Positions 14,806 to 23,036 of a DNA stretch of 37,265 bases are shown here, one piece after another (position 1 is the stretch's first letter; each line of letters opens with the position of its first letter). This DNA is from Planctomycetota bacterium (GTDB lineage Bacteria; Planctomycetota; UBA1135; GCA-002686595), in contig NYYZ01000052.1 in assembly GCA_002686945.1 (NCBI GenBank), forward strand, positions 1 through 37,265. Reading direction: 5' to 3'. The notes under the pieces were generated by a model that saw only the letters and a program-made list of their open reading frames with translations, searched no databases and was not told the DNA's origin. Both the position numbers and the translations under genes were made by a program.

Positions 14806-16719
14806 TCAGCGATCCACAAAAATGCCACGGCCGCTGATACCGATCTTGTCTTCGGATTTTTCTGTGCGCTCAAAGACGCGCTCACTATTGTTGCCAACCT
14901 GCTCTGGCGCGGCATCTGGATAAGAGTCTTCAGCTCCTCCCGCATCGAGAAAAATCCCCAGGCTCGCAACACCACGCCCAACGTCTTTGGAATGACCCGC
15001 TTGCCCGAAAGCCGGGTCTCCTCCTTGCTCGTAGGAGTCCTTACCCCCTCCGTCCATAAAGCACGCGAGCGAAGTGATCGTCGCACCGCCCAAGCAGATG
15101 CCTCCGCCCCGATAGGTGTCATCACCAACGCAATCCGCAAAAAACGACATGGTCAAATCCCAATTACCCGCAATTCCCGCGGTGTAGGGCGCCGACCACA
15201 AGTCATCACCTTTGTCGTCGAGCACGATACCGACGCCAAAGTGGGCACCAGTGGCGATGCCGTAGCGACTCGCCTCGGTCGAGTCGTTTCCAGCGAGATC
15301 ACGCACAATTCCGACGCCAAAGAAATAACCCATTCCAAAACCAAACTCCCCCACCTGATTGACGTCATCGCCGGCGCAATCCACCAGGACGCCCCAACCG
15401 CCGGCAGCCTGAACCAATGATGGATCAAGCATGCGAAAGCCCAGTCCCGCACCCATGGAACCCGCGTTGAACTGACCCTCGGTGCCATACGGCGAGGGGT
15501 AGACCCCACGAGCCACGCGTCTGTCATCTCCCGCCCCGTCCACGAGCATCCCAACACTCAGAGGACCACCAAAACCCATGGAATAGAGGGGCGAAGTCAT
15601 CTGGTCGTTACCCAATCGATCCAGGCACAACCCCACCCCAAAGACTGCCGATCCCAGGGCAAAGGAATCAGCGGAGTAAGTGTCATTGCCGTCGTAGTCC
15701 ACCAGCACACCAACCCCAAGAGCACCTGCGCCGCAGGCGAGTCGTCCCGCCTCGTAGGTGTCGTTGCCAGAGTGATCTACCAGCACGCTCACGCCCACAA
15801 TTCCTGCGCCCAGGCCTCCGTGCTCAGATGCTTGATAGTGATCCGTTCCTGAACGGTCCACGATCAGATTCACGGGCACATTGGCGCTGCTGCGAGTGGC
15901 GCGACCGGAGTAGAAATCGTCTCCCCCAAGATCCAGGATGTAGGCCACATCTGCGTCATAATGATTGGGTCCCCGGCCTCCGATCAACACCCACCCATAG
16001 GGAGTCTCTGCCGCCATGCGCAATTCACCGGTAACTCCTTCAGGACGCGGGCCGCGAAAAATACCTGGGGACACATTCTCAAGAGTACTGGCGGCACTGG
16101 GTGTGCTCCAATAGAGCAACTCGCAGGCGATAGTCAGTAGCGCGACACGATCCAGATGTTCAGCCTTTATTGACAGCTGCTGATGAGCTTCTTCTTCGTG
16201 GACATAAACTGTCTTGCTCAGGGTCTCGAGCAGCGCATGCATGTCGGCTCCCAATTCGGAACGAGTCCCCACATCTTTGAATGCGGTCTCGCAACGCTCG
16301 GCCAACTGCGCGAGGTGCGGCACAAGAGCTGGGTCCTGGGAGGGCCCAGTGTTAGGAATCGGTGATTGCAGATCGAGGATTCCCGCTGCCTCTGCAAGGA
16401 CCAGGTCCCAACTCCCGCGGGCCCCGGAGCGCGCGATGCGGTCAGTGCGTGCGAGCGCTGCAGTGGGCGCATTAAACGGCTGCGCGAACATCTTGGCGGT
16501 GGATGTTGAGACACCCCTGGGTTGAACCCGGTCGATGTATCTGGCCCAGGCCTTGATGAGACTCTCTTCTGTGCTGTGCAGTTCCTTGGCTGCAACCAAG
16601 GCGCGAGTCTGCGCAAGAACCTCCCAGTCGTCCGAGCCCTCCTGAGTGGAACCGGAGGAATTCATGGCCACGGCAATGGCCCAGAGAAAATAGACCGCAG
16701 AAAACCGGTGGGGAACCAT
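14806..16719 (-). CDS. Secreted repeat protein with about eleven 'VDxxGNDxY' repeats
   Basis: 637 residues from ATG 16719 (GTG 16743 is an in-frame alternative). A signal peptide (FSAVYFLWAIAVAMNSSGS) is followed by a helical domain of about 200 residues and then tandem repeats of about 26 residues with the pattern 'hydrophobic3-D-x-x-G-N/D-D-x-Y-x7-G-x-G-x3-G-V': for example VLVDHSGNDTYEAGRLACGA, VLVDYDGNDTYSADSFALGS and IVLDDKGDDLWSAPYTAG. I count about eleven copies, the middle one interrupted by a 40-residue insert. The Asp/Asn-Asp-Tyr turn at a fixed spacing suggests a stacked beta-solenoid with metal (calcium) sites, similar in idea to RTX repeats but with a different consensus. No enzymatic motif is seen. 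Only 45 bp separate it from the divergent sulfatase-like gene. Confidence 0.82.
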   Translation of the reverse strand: MVPHRFSAVYFLWAIAVAMNSSGSTQEGSDDWEVLAQTRALVAAKELHSTEESLIKAWARYIDRVQPRGVSTSTAKMFAQPFNAPTAALARTDRIARSGARGSWDLVLAEAAGILDLQSPIPNTGPSQDPALVPHLAQLAERCETAFKDVGTRSELGADMHALLETLSKTVYVHEEEAHQQLSIKAEHLDRVALLTIACELLYWSTPSAASTLENVSPGIFRGPRPEGVTGELRMAAETPYGWVLIGGRGPNHYDADVAYILDLGGDDFYSGRATRSSANVPVNLIVDRSGTDHYQASEHGGLGAGIVGVSVLVDHSGNDTYEAGRLACGAGALGVGVLVDYDGNDTYSADSFALGSAVFGVGLCLDRLGNDQMTSPLYSMGFGGPLSVGMLVDGAGDDRRVARGVYPSPYGTEGQFNAGSMGAGLGFRMLDPSLVQAAGGWGVLVDCAGDDVNQVGEFGFGMGYFFGVGIVRDLAGNDSTEASRYGIATGAHFGVGIVLDDKGDDLWSAPYTAGIAGNWDLTMSFFADCVGDDTYRGGGICLGGATITSLACFMDGGGKDSYEQGGDPAFGQAGHSKDVGRGVASLGIFLDAGGAEDSYPDAAPEQVGNNSERVFERTEKSEDKIGISGRGIFVDR

Positions 16720-16764
16720 TAGCTCAGGATAGCTCCTGGTCACGAATGGGGTAGGCTGGAACTG

Positions 16765-18195
16765 ATGACCAAGGGCACACTAAGCAGGCGTGGGGACAAG
16801 AGAACGGGCAACAGGCTCACAATCTGGGGTGGATCACTGCTGGCCATCGGCATTGGAGCCTCCTGCGGAGACTACGGACCGGATCCCACACCTGAGTCCA
16901 CCGCGCATGGTCCCAATGTTCTGCTGATCGTGGTAGACACCCTGCGCCGTGACCACCTCTCATGCTATGGACACGAGTCCAATACCAGTCCAGCCATCGA
17001 CGCCCTGGCCCGGAAGAGCGTGGTCTACACCAGAGCCTATGCCCAAGCCCCATGGACCACGCCATCTATCGGGGCCTTGCTGAGTTCACGCTATCCGACT
17101 TCCCTCGGAATCAAGGGCGATCAATCTACCCTGGCCCCAGAGTTGCTGCTCCTGCCAGAAGTCCTGCAGGGTGCGGGCTACAATACCGCTGCAGTAGTAA
17201 GCCACTCATTTTGTTCAGCACGCTGGGGCTTTGACCAGGGGTTCGATGCCTTCGATGAAACCAATGTGCAGGGACATGGAGCCGTCACCAGCAGAGGTGT
17301 CACAGACCAGGGCCTGGCATTTCTAGAGTCCCAAGACGACGAATCCAGTCCTTGGTTCCTCTGGCTGCACTACTTCGATCCCCACTGCGCCTATGTGGAA
17401 CACGAACGCCCTTCCGCACGGCCGGATTCCTACGAAGGATTGGTGGAGAGCGGACAACTCTACAGAGAGCTTTGGCAAGCACGGCGGGATTTGAATTCAG
17501 AGGACTACGCCGAACTACGTCGACTCTATGACTCGGAAATCCGACACACGGATGCGAATATCGGGCGGGTGCTTGAACAGCTTGAGCAATCTGGTGATCT
17601 TGATGACACGATCATCGTCTTCACCGCTGATCACGGTGAGGAGTTTGGTGACCATGGCAGCATCGGACATGCGCGCACTCTGTACGAGGAGTTGATCGGA
17701 GTTCCTTTGATTGCCCACATTCCCGGCGTACCACCCTCAGTAATCCACCAACCGGTGGCATTGATCGATGTATACCCGACCATCCTGAACACGCTTGGTC
17801 TGACCCCACCACCTGGCCTCGAAGGCCGCGACATCCGGCCAGATTCCAGTGACCTGAAAGACCCACGGGTGATCTTCAGCGAAACCAACCGAGGCGGCAG
17901 ACTGCGGGCTGCAATCTCAGGCAACTTGAAGCTTGTTGCCCGTGGACGCTTCGGCCAATTGACCGCCTTTGAGTTGAGTACCGATCCAACTGAATCAACA
18001 CCCCTCAACGCTCAACAGAATCCAGCCGCTTTGGCCCTGGCTCCTGTCCTCGCCCAATGGTGGGAGCGCGTGCAGGCAGAGGCACTCCCCGAACAAACCA
18101 TTCAGCTCACGGGCGACGAACGCTCACAACTGGAGCAGCTCGGCTACGGAGGCGACCAAGAGCAAGCGCCCCGGCGACGCAAGCGCAAGGACTGA
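16765..18195 (+). CDS. Lipoprotein-like sulfatase-fold hydrolase lacking the formylglycine cysteine
   Basis: 476 residues. After a basic N-terminus, a hydrophobic stretch GGSLLAIGIGASC ends in a plausible lipobox Cys34. The alkaline phosphatase/sulfatase superfamily follows: metal-site NVLLIVVDTLRRDHLSCYGH (Asp58), IDALARKSVVYTRAYAQ, and FTADHGEEFGDHGSIGHA. Where sulfatases have C-x-P-S-R the sequence has T98-T-P-S-I, so the residue converted to formylglycine is missing and the Arg is replaced. It is therefore unlikely to be a classical sulfatase; a phosphatase, phosphodiesterase or transferase using Thr is more likely. The C-terminus (QLEQLGYGG followed by a basic RRRKRKD tail) carries the 'L-x-x-L-G-Y' end common in this sulfatase-like group. 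Confidence 0.88.
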   Translation: MTKGTLSRRGDKRTGNRLTIWGGSLLAIGIGASCGDYGPDPTPESTAHGPNVLLIVVDTLRRDHLSCYGHESNTSPAIDALARKSVVYTRAYAQAPWTTPSIGALLSSRYPTSLGIKGDQSTLAPELLLLPEVLQGAGYNTAAVVSHSFCSARWGFDQGFDAFDETNVQGHGAVTSRGVTDQGLAFLESQDDESSPWFLWLHYFDPHCAYVEHERPSARPDSYEGLVESGQLYRELWQARRDLNSEDYAELRRLYDSEIRHTDANIGRVLEQLEQSGDLDDTIIVFTADHGEEFGDHGSIGHARTLYEELIGVPLIAHIPGVPPSVIHQPVALIDVYPTILNTLGLTPPPGLEGRDIRPDSSDLKDPRVIFSETNRGGRLRAAISGNLKLVARGRFGQLTAFELSTDPTESTPLNAQQNPAALALAPVLAQWWERVQAEALPEQTIQLTGDERSQLEQLGYGGDQEQAPRRRKRKD

Positions 18196-18271
18196 CCACC
18201 CAGTGATCTGAGCAACTCAGGCAGCCCCCTCCCAGGGTCAGCCGACTACCGTTCCTTGAGCCTGAGCGCAA

Positions 18272-19276
18272 TCAGTCGATTGTCCAGCGATCGCCAGCGC
18301 AAACCAGATCCTCGACCTTGCCAGGACCCTTATCCGCCACGGCTGCCTCGACCTGCTGATGAACCTGTTGCTCATAGACCTGAGCGTCCACAGAGCGGAA
18401 GACTCCAATGGGCTTGGGGGTTTCGGGATCCTGGTCCAGCTGAGAGATGGCATAGGCTTGGGATTCCGTCGCTGTCGCGGGGTCCCAGAGATCCGCATCT
18501 GCTGCACTGCACTTCTCAAGACCATTGGCACAGAATCGCATCCCTTTGTCCTCTTCGGCGCCGTAGATGATCTTCTCACCCGGAGTCAAATCAACAGTCA
18601 TGTCTGCGCGCACAGACCTATCCACCACCTTGCTATAGAAGTCCTTATTGAAAATCACGCAGTTCTGCAAGATCTCGACGAAGGAAGTCCCCCGATGGGC
18701 ATCGGCAGCGGCGAACACCTTGGTCAGATGCTTCGCATCAGTATCAATGCTGCGAGCCACAAAGGTTGCGTTACAGCCAAGGGCGAATGAGATGGGATTG
18801 AAGGGACGATCCACGGACCCCATGGGAGTGGACTTGCGCACGGTGCCCACTGGACTGGTGGGCGAATACTGGCCCTTGGTCAAACCATATATCTCGTTGT
18901 TGAACAACAAGATGTTCACATCAACATTCCGACGCAGAATATGCGCCAGGTGATTCCCACCAATTGAAAGGGCGTCCCCGTCTCCAGTCACTATCCAGAC
19001 GCTCAAGTCAGGATTGGCCACCTTGATTCCAGTTGCAATAGCGGGAGCGCGGCCGTGAATGGTGTGGAATCCATAGGTGTTCATGTAGTAAGGAAAGCGG
19101 CTGGAGCAGCCAATACCGCTGACAAAGACAGTCTTTGCCGGGTCAGCGCCCGAATCCGCCATGTACTTCTGCATGGAGGCGAGGATGGCGTAGTCCCCAC
19201 ACCCCGGACACCAGCGCACTTCCTGGTCGGAAACGAAGTCCTTTCGGGTCAGCTTTGTAGTTGCAGTCTCAGACAT
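18272..19276 (-). CDS. korB: 2-oxoacid:ferredoxin oxidoreductase, beta (TPP-binding) subunit
   Basis: 334 residues. It carries WCPGCGDYAIL (Cys23, Cys26) and SGIGCSSRFPYYMNTYGFHT (Cys57), which with a later Cys hold the [4Fe-4S] cluster, and the thiamine diphosphate site GDGDALSIGGNH (98-109) ending in LLFNNEIYGLTKGQ (Asn126-Asn127). GFHTIHGRAPAIATGIK is characteristic of the 2-oxoglutarate-type beta subunit. The complex converts a 2-oxoacid, CoA and oxidised ferredoxin to acyl-CoA, CO2 and reduced ferredoxin, reversibly. The C-terminal 60 residues (many Gln and Glu) extend beyond the core. The start is 3 bp after the korA stop, so the two are co-translated. Pyruvate as the true substrate cannot be excluded by sequence. 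Confidence 0.93.
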   Translation of the reverse strand: MSETATTKLTRKDFVSDQEVRWCPGCGDYAILASMQKYMADSGADPAKTVFVSGIGCSSRFPYYMNTYGFHTIHGRAPAIATGIKVANPDLSVWIVTGDGDALSIGGNHLAHILRRNVDVNILLFNNEIYGLTKGQYSPTSPVGTVRKSTPMGSVDRPFNPISFALGCNATFVARSIDTDAKHLTKVFAAADAHRGTSFVEILQNCVIFNKDFYSKVVDRSVRADMTVDLTPGEKIIYGAEEDKGMRFCANGLEKCSAADADLWDPATATESQAYAISQLDQDPETPKPIGVFRSVDAQVYEQQVHQQVEAAVADKGPGKVEDLVCAGDRWTID

Positions 19277-19279
19277 GAT

Positions 19280-21136
19280 TCAACCCTTGAGGATGTTCTC
19301 GATCTTGGCGGCGACCTCGGTAGTGAGGAATGGCTGGCCAGTGACCTTGTTGTGTGGGATAAAGTTGTGATGAGGCATTTCGCCACGCAGAACACGGGTC
19401 AGTTGCCCCATGTTCATCTCAGGGACGAGGATCGCCTTGAAGTTGCTGAAGATCTCTTCAAGACCCTTGGGCAAGGGCCAGATGTGAGTCAGGTGCAGGC
19501 GACTTACAGACAAGCCGTTCTCACGAACAGTCTCCACCGCCTGAGTCAAGATACCCACCGTGGAACCCCAACCCAAGACCAGCAAGTCACCGCTGTCAGG
19601 CCCATCTACAGCCGGCGTAGGAATTGTCTGCGCAATCGCTGCGATCTTGTTGTGACGCTGGTCGGTCATGGCCTGATGGTTCTCAGGGTCATAGGAGACA
19701 TTTCCATCAATGTCCTTTTCCAAACCGCCGATCCGGAATTCCATCCCCGGTGTACCGGGCTTGGCCCAGGCCCGCGAGCCCTTCTCATCCCGTGCAAAGG
19801 TCCGATGATTCTCAGGATCTTCCGCAAACTGAACCGGAAAAGGCTTGATGTCCTTGAGATCAGGCAAGAGCCATGGTTCAGCTCCATTGGCGATGAAGTT
19901 GTCGCTCAAGAGAATCACAGGAGTCATGTACTGCACGGCAATCCGGACAGCATCAATTGTCAGCTCGAAAGCATCGGAAGGGCGAGAGCAACTGATCACA
20001 GGAATCGGGGCATCACCATTGCGACCAAAAATCGCTTGCAGCAAGTCGGATTGCTCCACCTTGGTTGGCATTCCAGTTGAAGGTCCGGCCCGTTGGATAT
20101 TGACAATCACCAAAGGCAACTCTGTTGAAATCGCCAAACCCATGGCCTCGGTCTTTAGGGCCATGCCTGGTCCTGAAGTAGTGGTGATCCCCAAGGACCC
20201 AGAAAAGGAGGCTCCAATCGCCGAACAAATCGCCGCGATTTCGTCTTCCATCTGCATGGTGACCACACCATGGTGCTTGTAAGAAGCCAAGGACTCAAGA
20301 ATAGTCGATGCGGGAGTAATGGGATAAGACCCCAATACAGGTTGCAGCCCGGCCAACTGAGCGCCAGCCACGAGACCCATGGCGATCGCATCGTTGCCCA
20401 TCATGTTGCGGTAGGTTCCAGCAGGCAATTCCTCAGTCTTGGGGACCTCGTACTGGCCCTGGAACAATTCATGAATATCGCCTGCGTTGAAGCCTGCCCT
20501 CAGCGCAAGCTCATTGGCCTCAATCAATTCCGGACGACTCTTGAACTTGACCTTCAGCCAGTTGACGGTTGAATCCAAAGGACGGCTGTAAAGCCAGTAC
20601 ATCAAGCCAAGGGTGTAGAAGTTCTTGCAACGCGCCTTCTCCTTGGTCGAAAGGGCTGAATCACTCAGCGCTTCCAGAACACGCGCGTTGATATCCACAG
20701 GAATTACGCGGTAGCCATCAAGGGTACCGTCCTCCAGCGGGTTGCTGCCCAGCTTGGCCTTCTTGAGGTCGTTCGCCTTGAAGGCCCCGGTGTTGATCAC
20801 AAGAGTTCCACCAGCCTTGAGCGCCCCAAGGTTGACTACCAAGGCCGCCGGGTTCATGGCTACCAACACATCTGGCGCATCACCGGGAGTATGAATGTCC
20901 TTGGAACTGAATTGCAGCTGAAAGCCCGATACGCCGGGGCGGGTTCCCGCTGGCGCGCGAATCTCGGCTGGGAAATCCGGAAGAGTTGCCAGATCATTGC
21001 CAAAAACAGCGCTGGTCTGGGTGAATTGGTTGCCGGTGATTTGCATCCCATCGCCGGAGTCTCCGGCAAATCGGATGACGACTCGCTCCAACTGTTGAAG
21101 GGGCAAGTCGGCACCGGGGGTTTCAGTAGTGGTCAT
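19280..21136 (-). CDS. korA: 2-oxoacid:ferredoxin oxidoreductase, fused gamma-alpha subunit
   Basis: 618 residues from ATG 21136; the longer frame to 21253 adds 39 residues rich in Pro and Arg that do not match the family start. The gamma domain comes first (about 15-200): VVIRFAGDSGDGMQITGNQF, ISAPAGTRPG-like EIRAPAGTRPGVSGFQLQF, VLVAMNPAALVVNLGALKAG. The alpha domain follows (about 235-618): GNDAIAMGLVAGAQLAGLQP, GSYPITPASTILESLASY, MQMEDEIAAICSAIGASFSG, TSGPGMALKTEAMGLAISTE. This gamma-alpha fusion with a separate beta subunit is the common two-gene KorAB form. No ferredoxin or delta subunit gene is adjacent, so the electron carrier must be encoded elsewhere. Confidence 0.94.
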   Translation of the reverse strand: MTTTETPGADLPLQQLERVVIRFAGDSGDGMQITGNQFTQTSAVFGNDLATLPDFPAEIRAPAGTRPGVSGFQLQFSSKDIHTPGDAPDVLVAMNPAALVVNLGALKAGGTLVINTGAFKANDLKKAKLGSNPLEDGTLDGYRVIPVDINARVLEALSDSALSTKEKARCKNFYTLGLMYWLYSRPLDSTVNWLKVKFKSRPELIEANELALRAGFNAGDIHELFQGQYEVPKTEELPAGTYRNMMGNDAIAMGLVAGAQLAGLQPVLGSYPITPASTILESLASYKHHGVVTMQMEDEIAAICSAIGASFSGSLGITTTSGPGMALKTEAMGLAISTELPLVIVNIQRAGPSTGMPTKVEQSDLLQAIFGRNGDAPIPVISCSRPSDAFELTIDAVRIAVQYMTPVILLSDNFIANGAEPWLLPDLKDIKPFPVQFAEDPENHRTFARDEKGSRAWAKPGTPGMEFRIGGLEKDIDGNVSYDPENHQAMTDQRHNKIAAIAQTIPTPAVDGPDSGDLLVLGWGSTVGILTQAVETVRENGLSVSRLHLTHIWPLPKGLEEIFSNFKAILVPEMNMGQLTRVLRGEMPHHNFIPHNKVTGQPFLTTEVAAKIENILKG

Positions 21137-21423
21137 GATTGACGACTCGGAATCTGGCCTTGGCCAGGGATTCTTTGGGGGTCTCTTGGGAGTATCAAAT
21201 GGGCCAGAAAGCCGCCCCTCGATGCAGATTCTCGGGAGAGCACACCACCCCAAAGGCGTATTTTCGCCGCACAGGTTACCCCCCTTTGGCCCGCTCGGGA
21301 CCGGCGATTAGAAGAAAGTCTGCCGGGCCTCTCACTTGGGACCAAAAATGCAAATTCCAATGGGCGCCACGAAGCCACAAGGCACTCCTCTTGAGCACCT
21401 TTCCTTTCTAGGATGAACGGCCC

Positions 21424-21972
21424 ATGACGACTCCCACGATCGCCCTCTTGCTTGCAGGAATCGCCCTTGCCCTGGCCCTGCTCGCCTTCCTGCGAGCCAG
21501 CGGAGCACGCCAGGAAGTACAGGCCGAAGCCAATGACCTGCGTAGGCGCCTTGCCAATCAGGACCAGAAGTGGCAGCAGGATAGGGAGTTCCAAGCCCGA
21601 TCCCTGACCCGCCTCGCCTCGGGCAAACCCATGACGCCTGAGATGATCCTTGAGCAACGCCTGTGGGATGATCTGGAGGGAGATGATGCCGCCCTGCGGG
21701 TAGCCAGCGGCACCATTCCCCTCGATGTGCGCGGCCAATCGGAGGTCCGTTCAGGAATGATTCCAGGAGCCCTGCACATTCCCCTCGATGCCCTCGAGAG
21801 CCGCATCTCAGAGCTCCCCCGCAACCAGCCCATTCTAGTCTACTGTGCGGCAGGAGTACGCTCTGCCGAAGCCTGTGAGTTCCTCTGCCAGGAGGGGTTC
21901 CAAGAAGTCTCCAATCTGGCCGCAGGATTTCCTTCCTGGCCGCAAACCAGTCAAACGCCATCAGCCCCATGA
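21424..21972 (+). CDS. Membrane-anchored rhodanese-domain protein
   Basis: 182 residues. One N-terminal membrane helix (IALLLAGIALALALLAFLRA) is followed by a coiled-coil-like stretch (RQEVQAEANDLRRRLANQDQ) and a rhodanese domain (about 75-180) with PLDVRGQSEVRSGMIPGALH and the active-site loop YCAAGVRSAEACEFL with Cys141. Rhodanese domains transfer sulfane sulfur or act in redox and sulfur trafficking. The orientation of the domain (cytoplasm or periplasm) is not clear from sequence. The last base of its CCA codon and the TGA overlap the ATG of the CysQ-like gene (ATGA), linking sulfur transfer to a phosphatase of sulfate metabolism. The 287 bp before the gene, shared with divergent korA, contain no gene that I can see. 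Confidence 0.88.
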   Translation: MTTPTIALLLAGIALALALLAFLRASGARQEVQAEANDLRRRLANQDQKWQQDREFQARSLTRLASGKPMTPEMILEQRLWDDLEGDDAALRVASGTIPLDVRGQSEVRSGMIPGALHIPLDALESRISELPRNQPILVYCAAGVRSAEACEFLCQEGFQEVSNLAAGFPSWPQTSQTPSAP

Positions 21973-22784
21973 CCGCCCACGAAACAGACCTCGCCTTCGC
22001 CCTGCTCGCTGCAACCAAAGCCGGTGAGCGCCTCGACCGTCTGCGCCAGAGCGGGCGCTGGGAGGGCAAAATGATGGGTGATGTGGGCGATCAGGCTGCA
22101 GATGGATACCTGCAGGGCCTGATTCTGGGCCGCTATCCAGAAGACGGCCTGCTCTCGGAGGAAACAATCAGCGATGCGGGGCGCACGACCTGTTCCCGAG
22201 CCTGGATCGTGGACCCTCTGGATGGCACAAAGGAATATTCCGCCGGACGCCATGACTGGGCGGTGCATGTGGCCCTTGCCATCGACGGCCAGCCCGTACT
22301 GGGGGCCGTATCCCTGCCCACGCAGGGAAGACTGCTCTGGGGCGTATGCGTCCCAGGGGAGGAACGCAGCGGACTGGAAGGCCCGGCCCGCGACGAAGGA
22401 GTGGTGCTGCGTCGCGGCAGCGATTCCTCCGCCGAGCGCCTGAAGGTCGCGGTCAGCCGCAGCCACACTCCCGAGTGGGTCGAACGATTTGCTGAGGAAA
22501 TGAATGCCGACCTGATTCCAGCGGGCAGCGTCGGCAACAAGGTCTGCATGCTTCTGACCGGCGAAGCCGATCTCTATGTACACCAGATCGGTCTCAAGGA
22601 ATGGGACACCTGTGCGCCCGAGTGCATCGCTCGATCGCTGGGTTGGCATGTATCCAAGTTGCGGGGGGAAGCTCATCTCTACAACCGCGAGGATCCGCGC
22701 AACCATGAGTTGGTGGTCTGCCCCCCTGCGCTGCAAGACCAGGTGCTGGCCGCAATCGCCGTCAGCGGTGCGCTTGGTTCATGA
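21969..22784 (+). CDS. cysQ: CysQ-like 3'(2'),5'-bisphosphate nucleotidase (inositol monophosphatase superfamily)
   Basis: 271 residues. It has the metal-site order of the IMPase superfamily: LLSEETISD (Glu-Glu), WIVDPLDGTKEYSAGRHDWA (DPLDGT) and GLKEWDTCAPECIARSLGW (WD-x-C/A-A/P). The DPLDGTKEY form and the late LYNREDPRNHELVV segment resemble CysQ proteins, especially the actinobacterial type, more than inositol or FBP phosphatases. CysQ removes the 3'-phosphate of PAP, the by-product of sulfate assimilation and sulfotransfer. Inositol monophosphatase activity cannot be excluded. It overlaps the rhodanese gene by 4 bp. Downstream, 252 bp (22785-23036) separate it from the DUF1501 operon and hold no convincing gene. 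Confidence 0.85.
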   Translation: MTAHETDLAFALLAATKAGERLDRLRQSGRWEGKMMGDVGDQAADGYLQGLILGRYPEDGLLSEETISDAGRTTCSRAWIVDPLDGTKEYSAGRHDWAVHVALAIDGQPVLGAVSLPTQGRLLWGVCVPGEERSGLEGPARDEGVVLRRGSDSSAERLKVAVSRSHTPEWVERFAEEMNADLIPAGSVGNKVCMLLTGEADLYVHQIGLKEWDTCAPECIARSLGWHVSKLRGEAHLYNREDPRNHELVVCPPALQDQVLAAIAVSGALGS

Positions 22785-23036
22785 GCTGACCACGAAGCTG
22801 GATCGTCAATCCATCCCAGACTCAAGGTGATGGGGCCGAGCATGTGCGCGTTGTCATGTCAGAAACAGTCCAGGATTAGCTCACGTACATGGACCTCGGC
22901 AACTCAAAGAGGGTCTTGCCACCCCTCAGGCGCACCCCCTCTGTAAGACTCGAAGTACATCACCCAAATACCCCTGCACATACTCCAGGAGCGCTTTAGA
23001 CTGAATAGACATTCATCCTCTCTGAGATCCTCTGCC

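Noticed and set aside
18196-18271. Hairpin CTGAG-CAA-CTCAG (18208-18220) between the sulfatase-like gene and korB
   Set aside because: Five pairs and no T-run; not sufficient as a terminator although its position between convergent genes fits one.
22785-23036. Short open frame (38 codons from ATG 22826) in the gap before the DUF1501 operon
   Set aside because: No domain, poor ribosome-binding site spacing and low-complexity residues; the gap is reported as without a visible gene.
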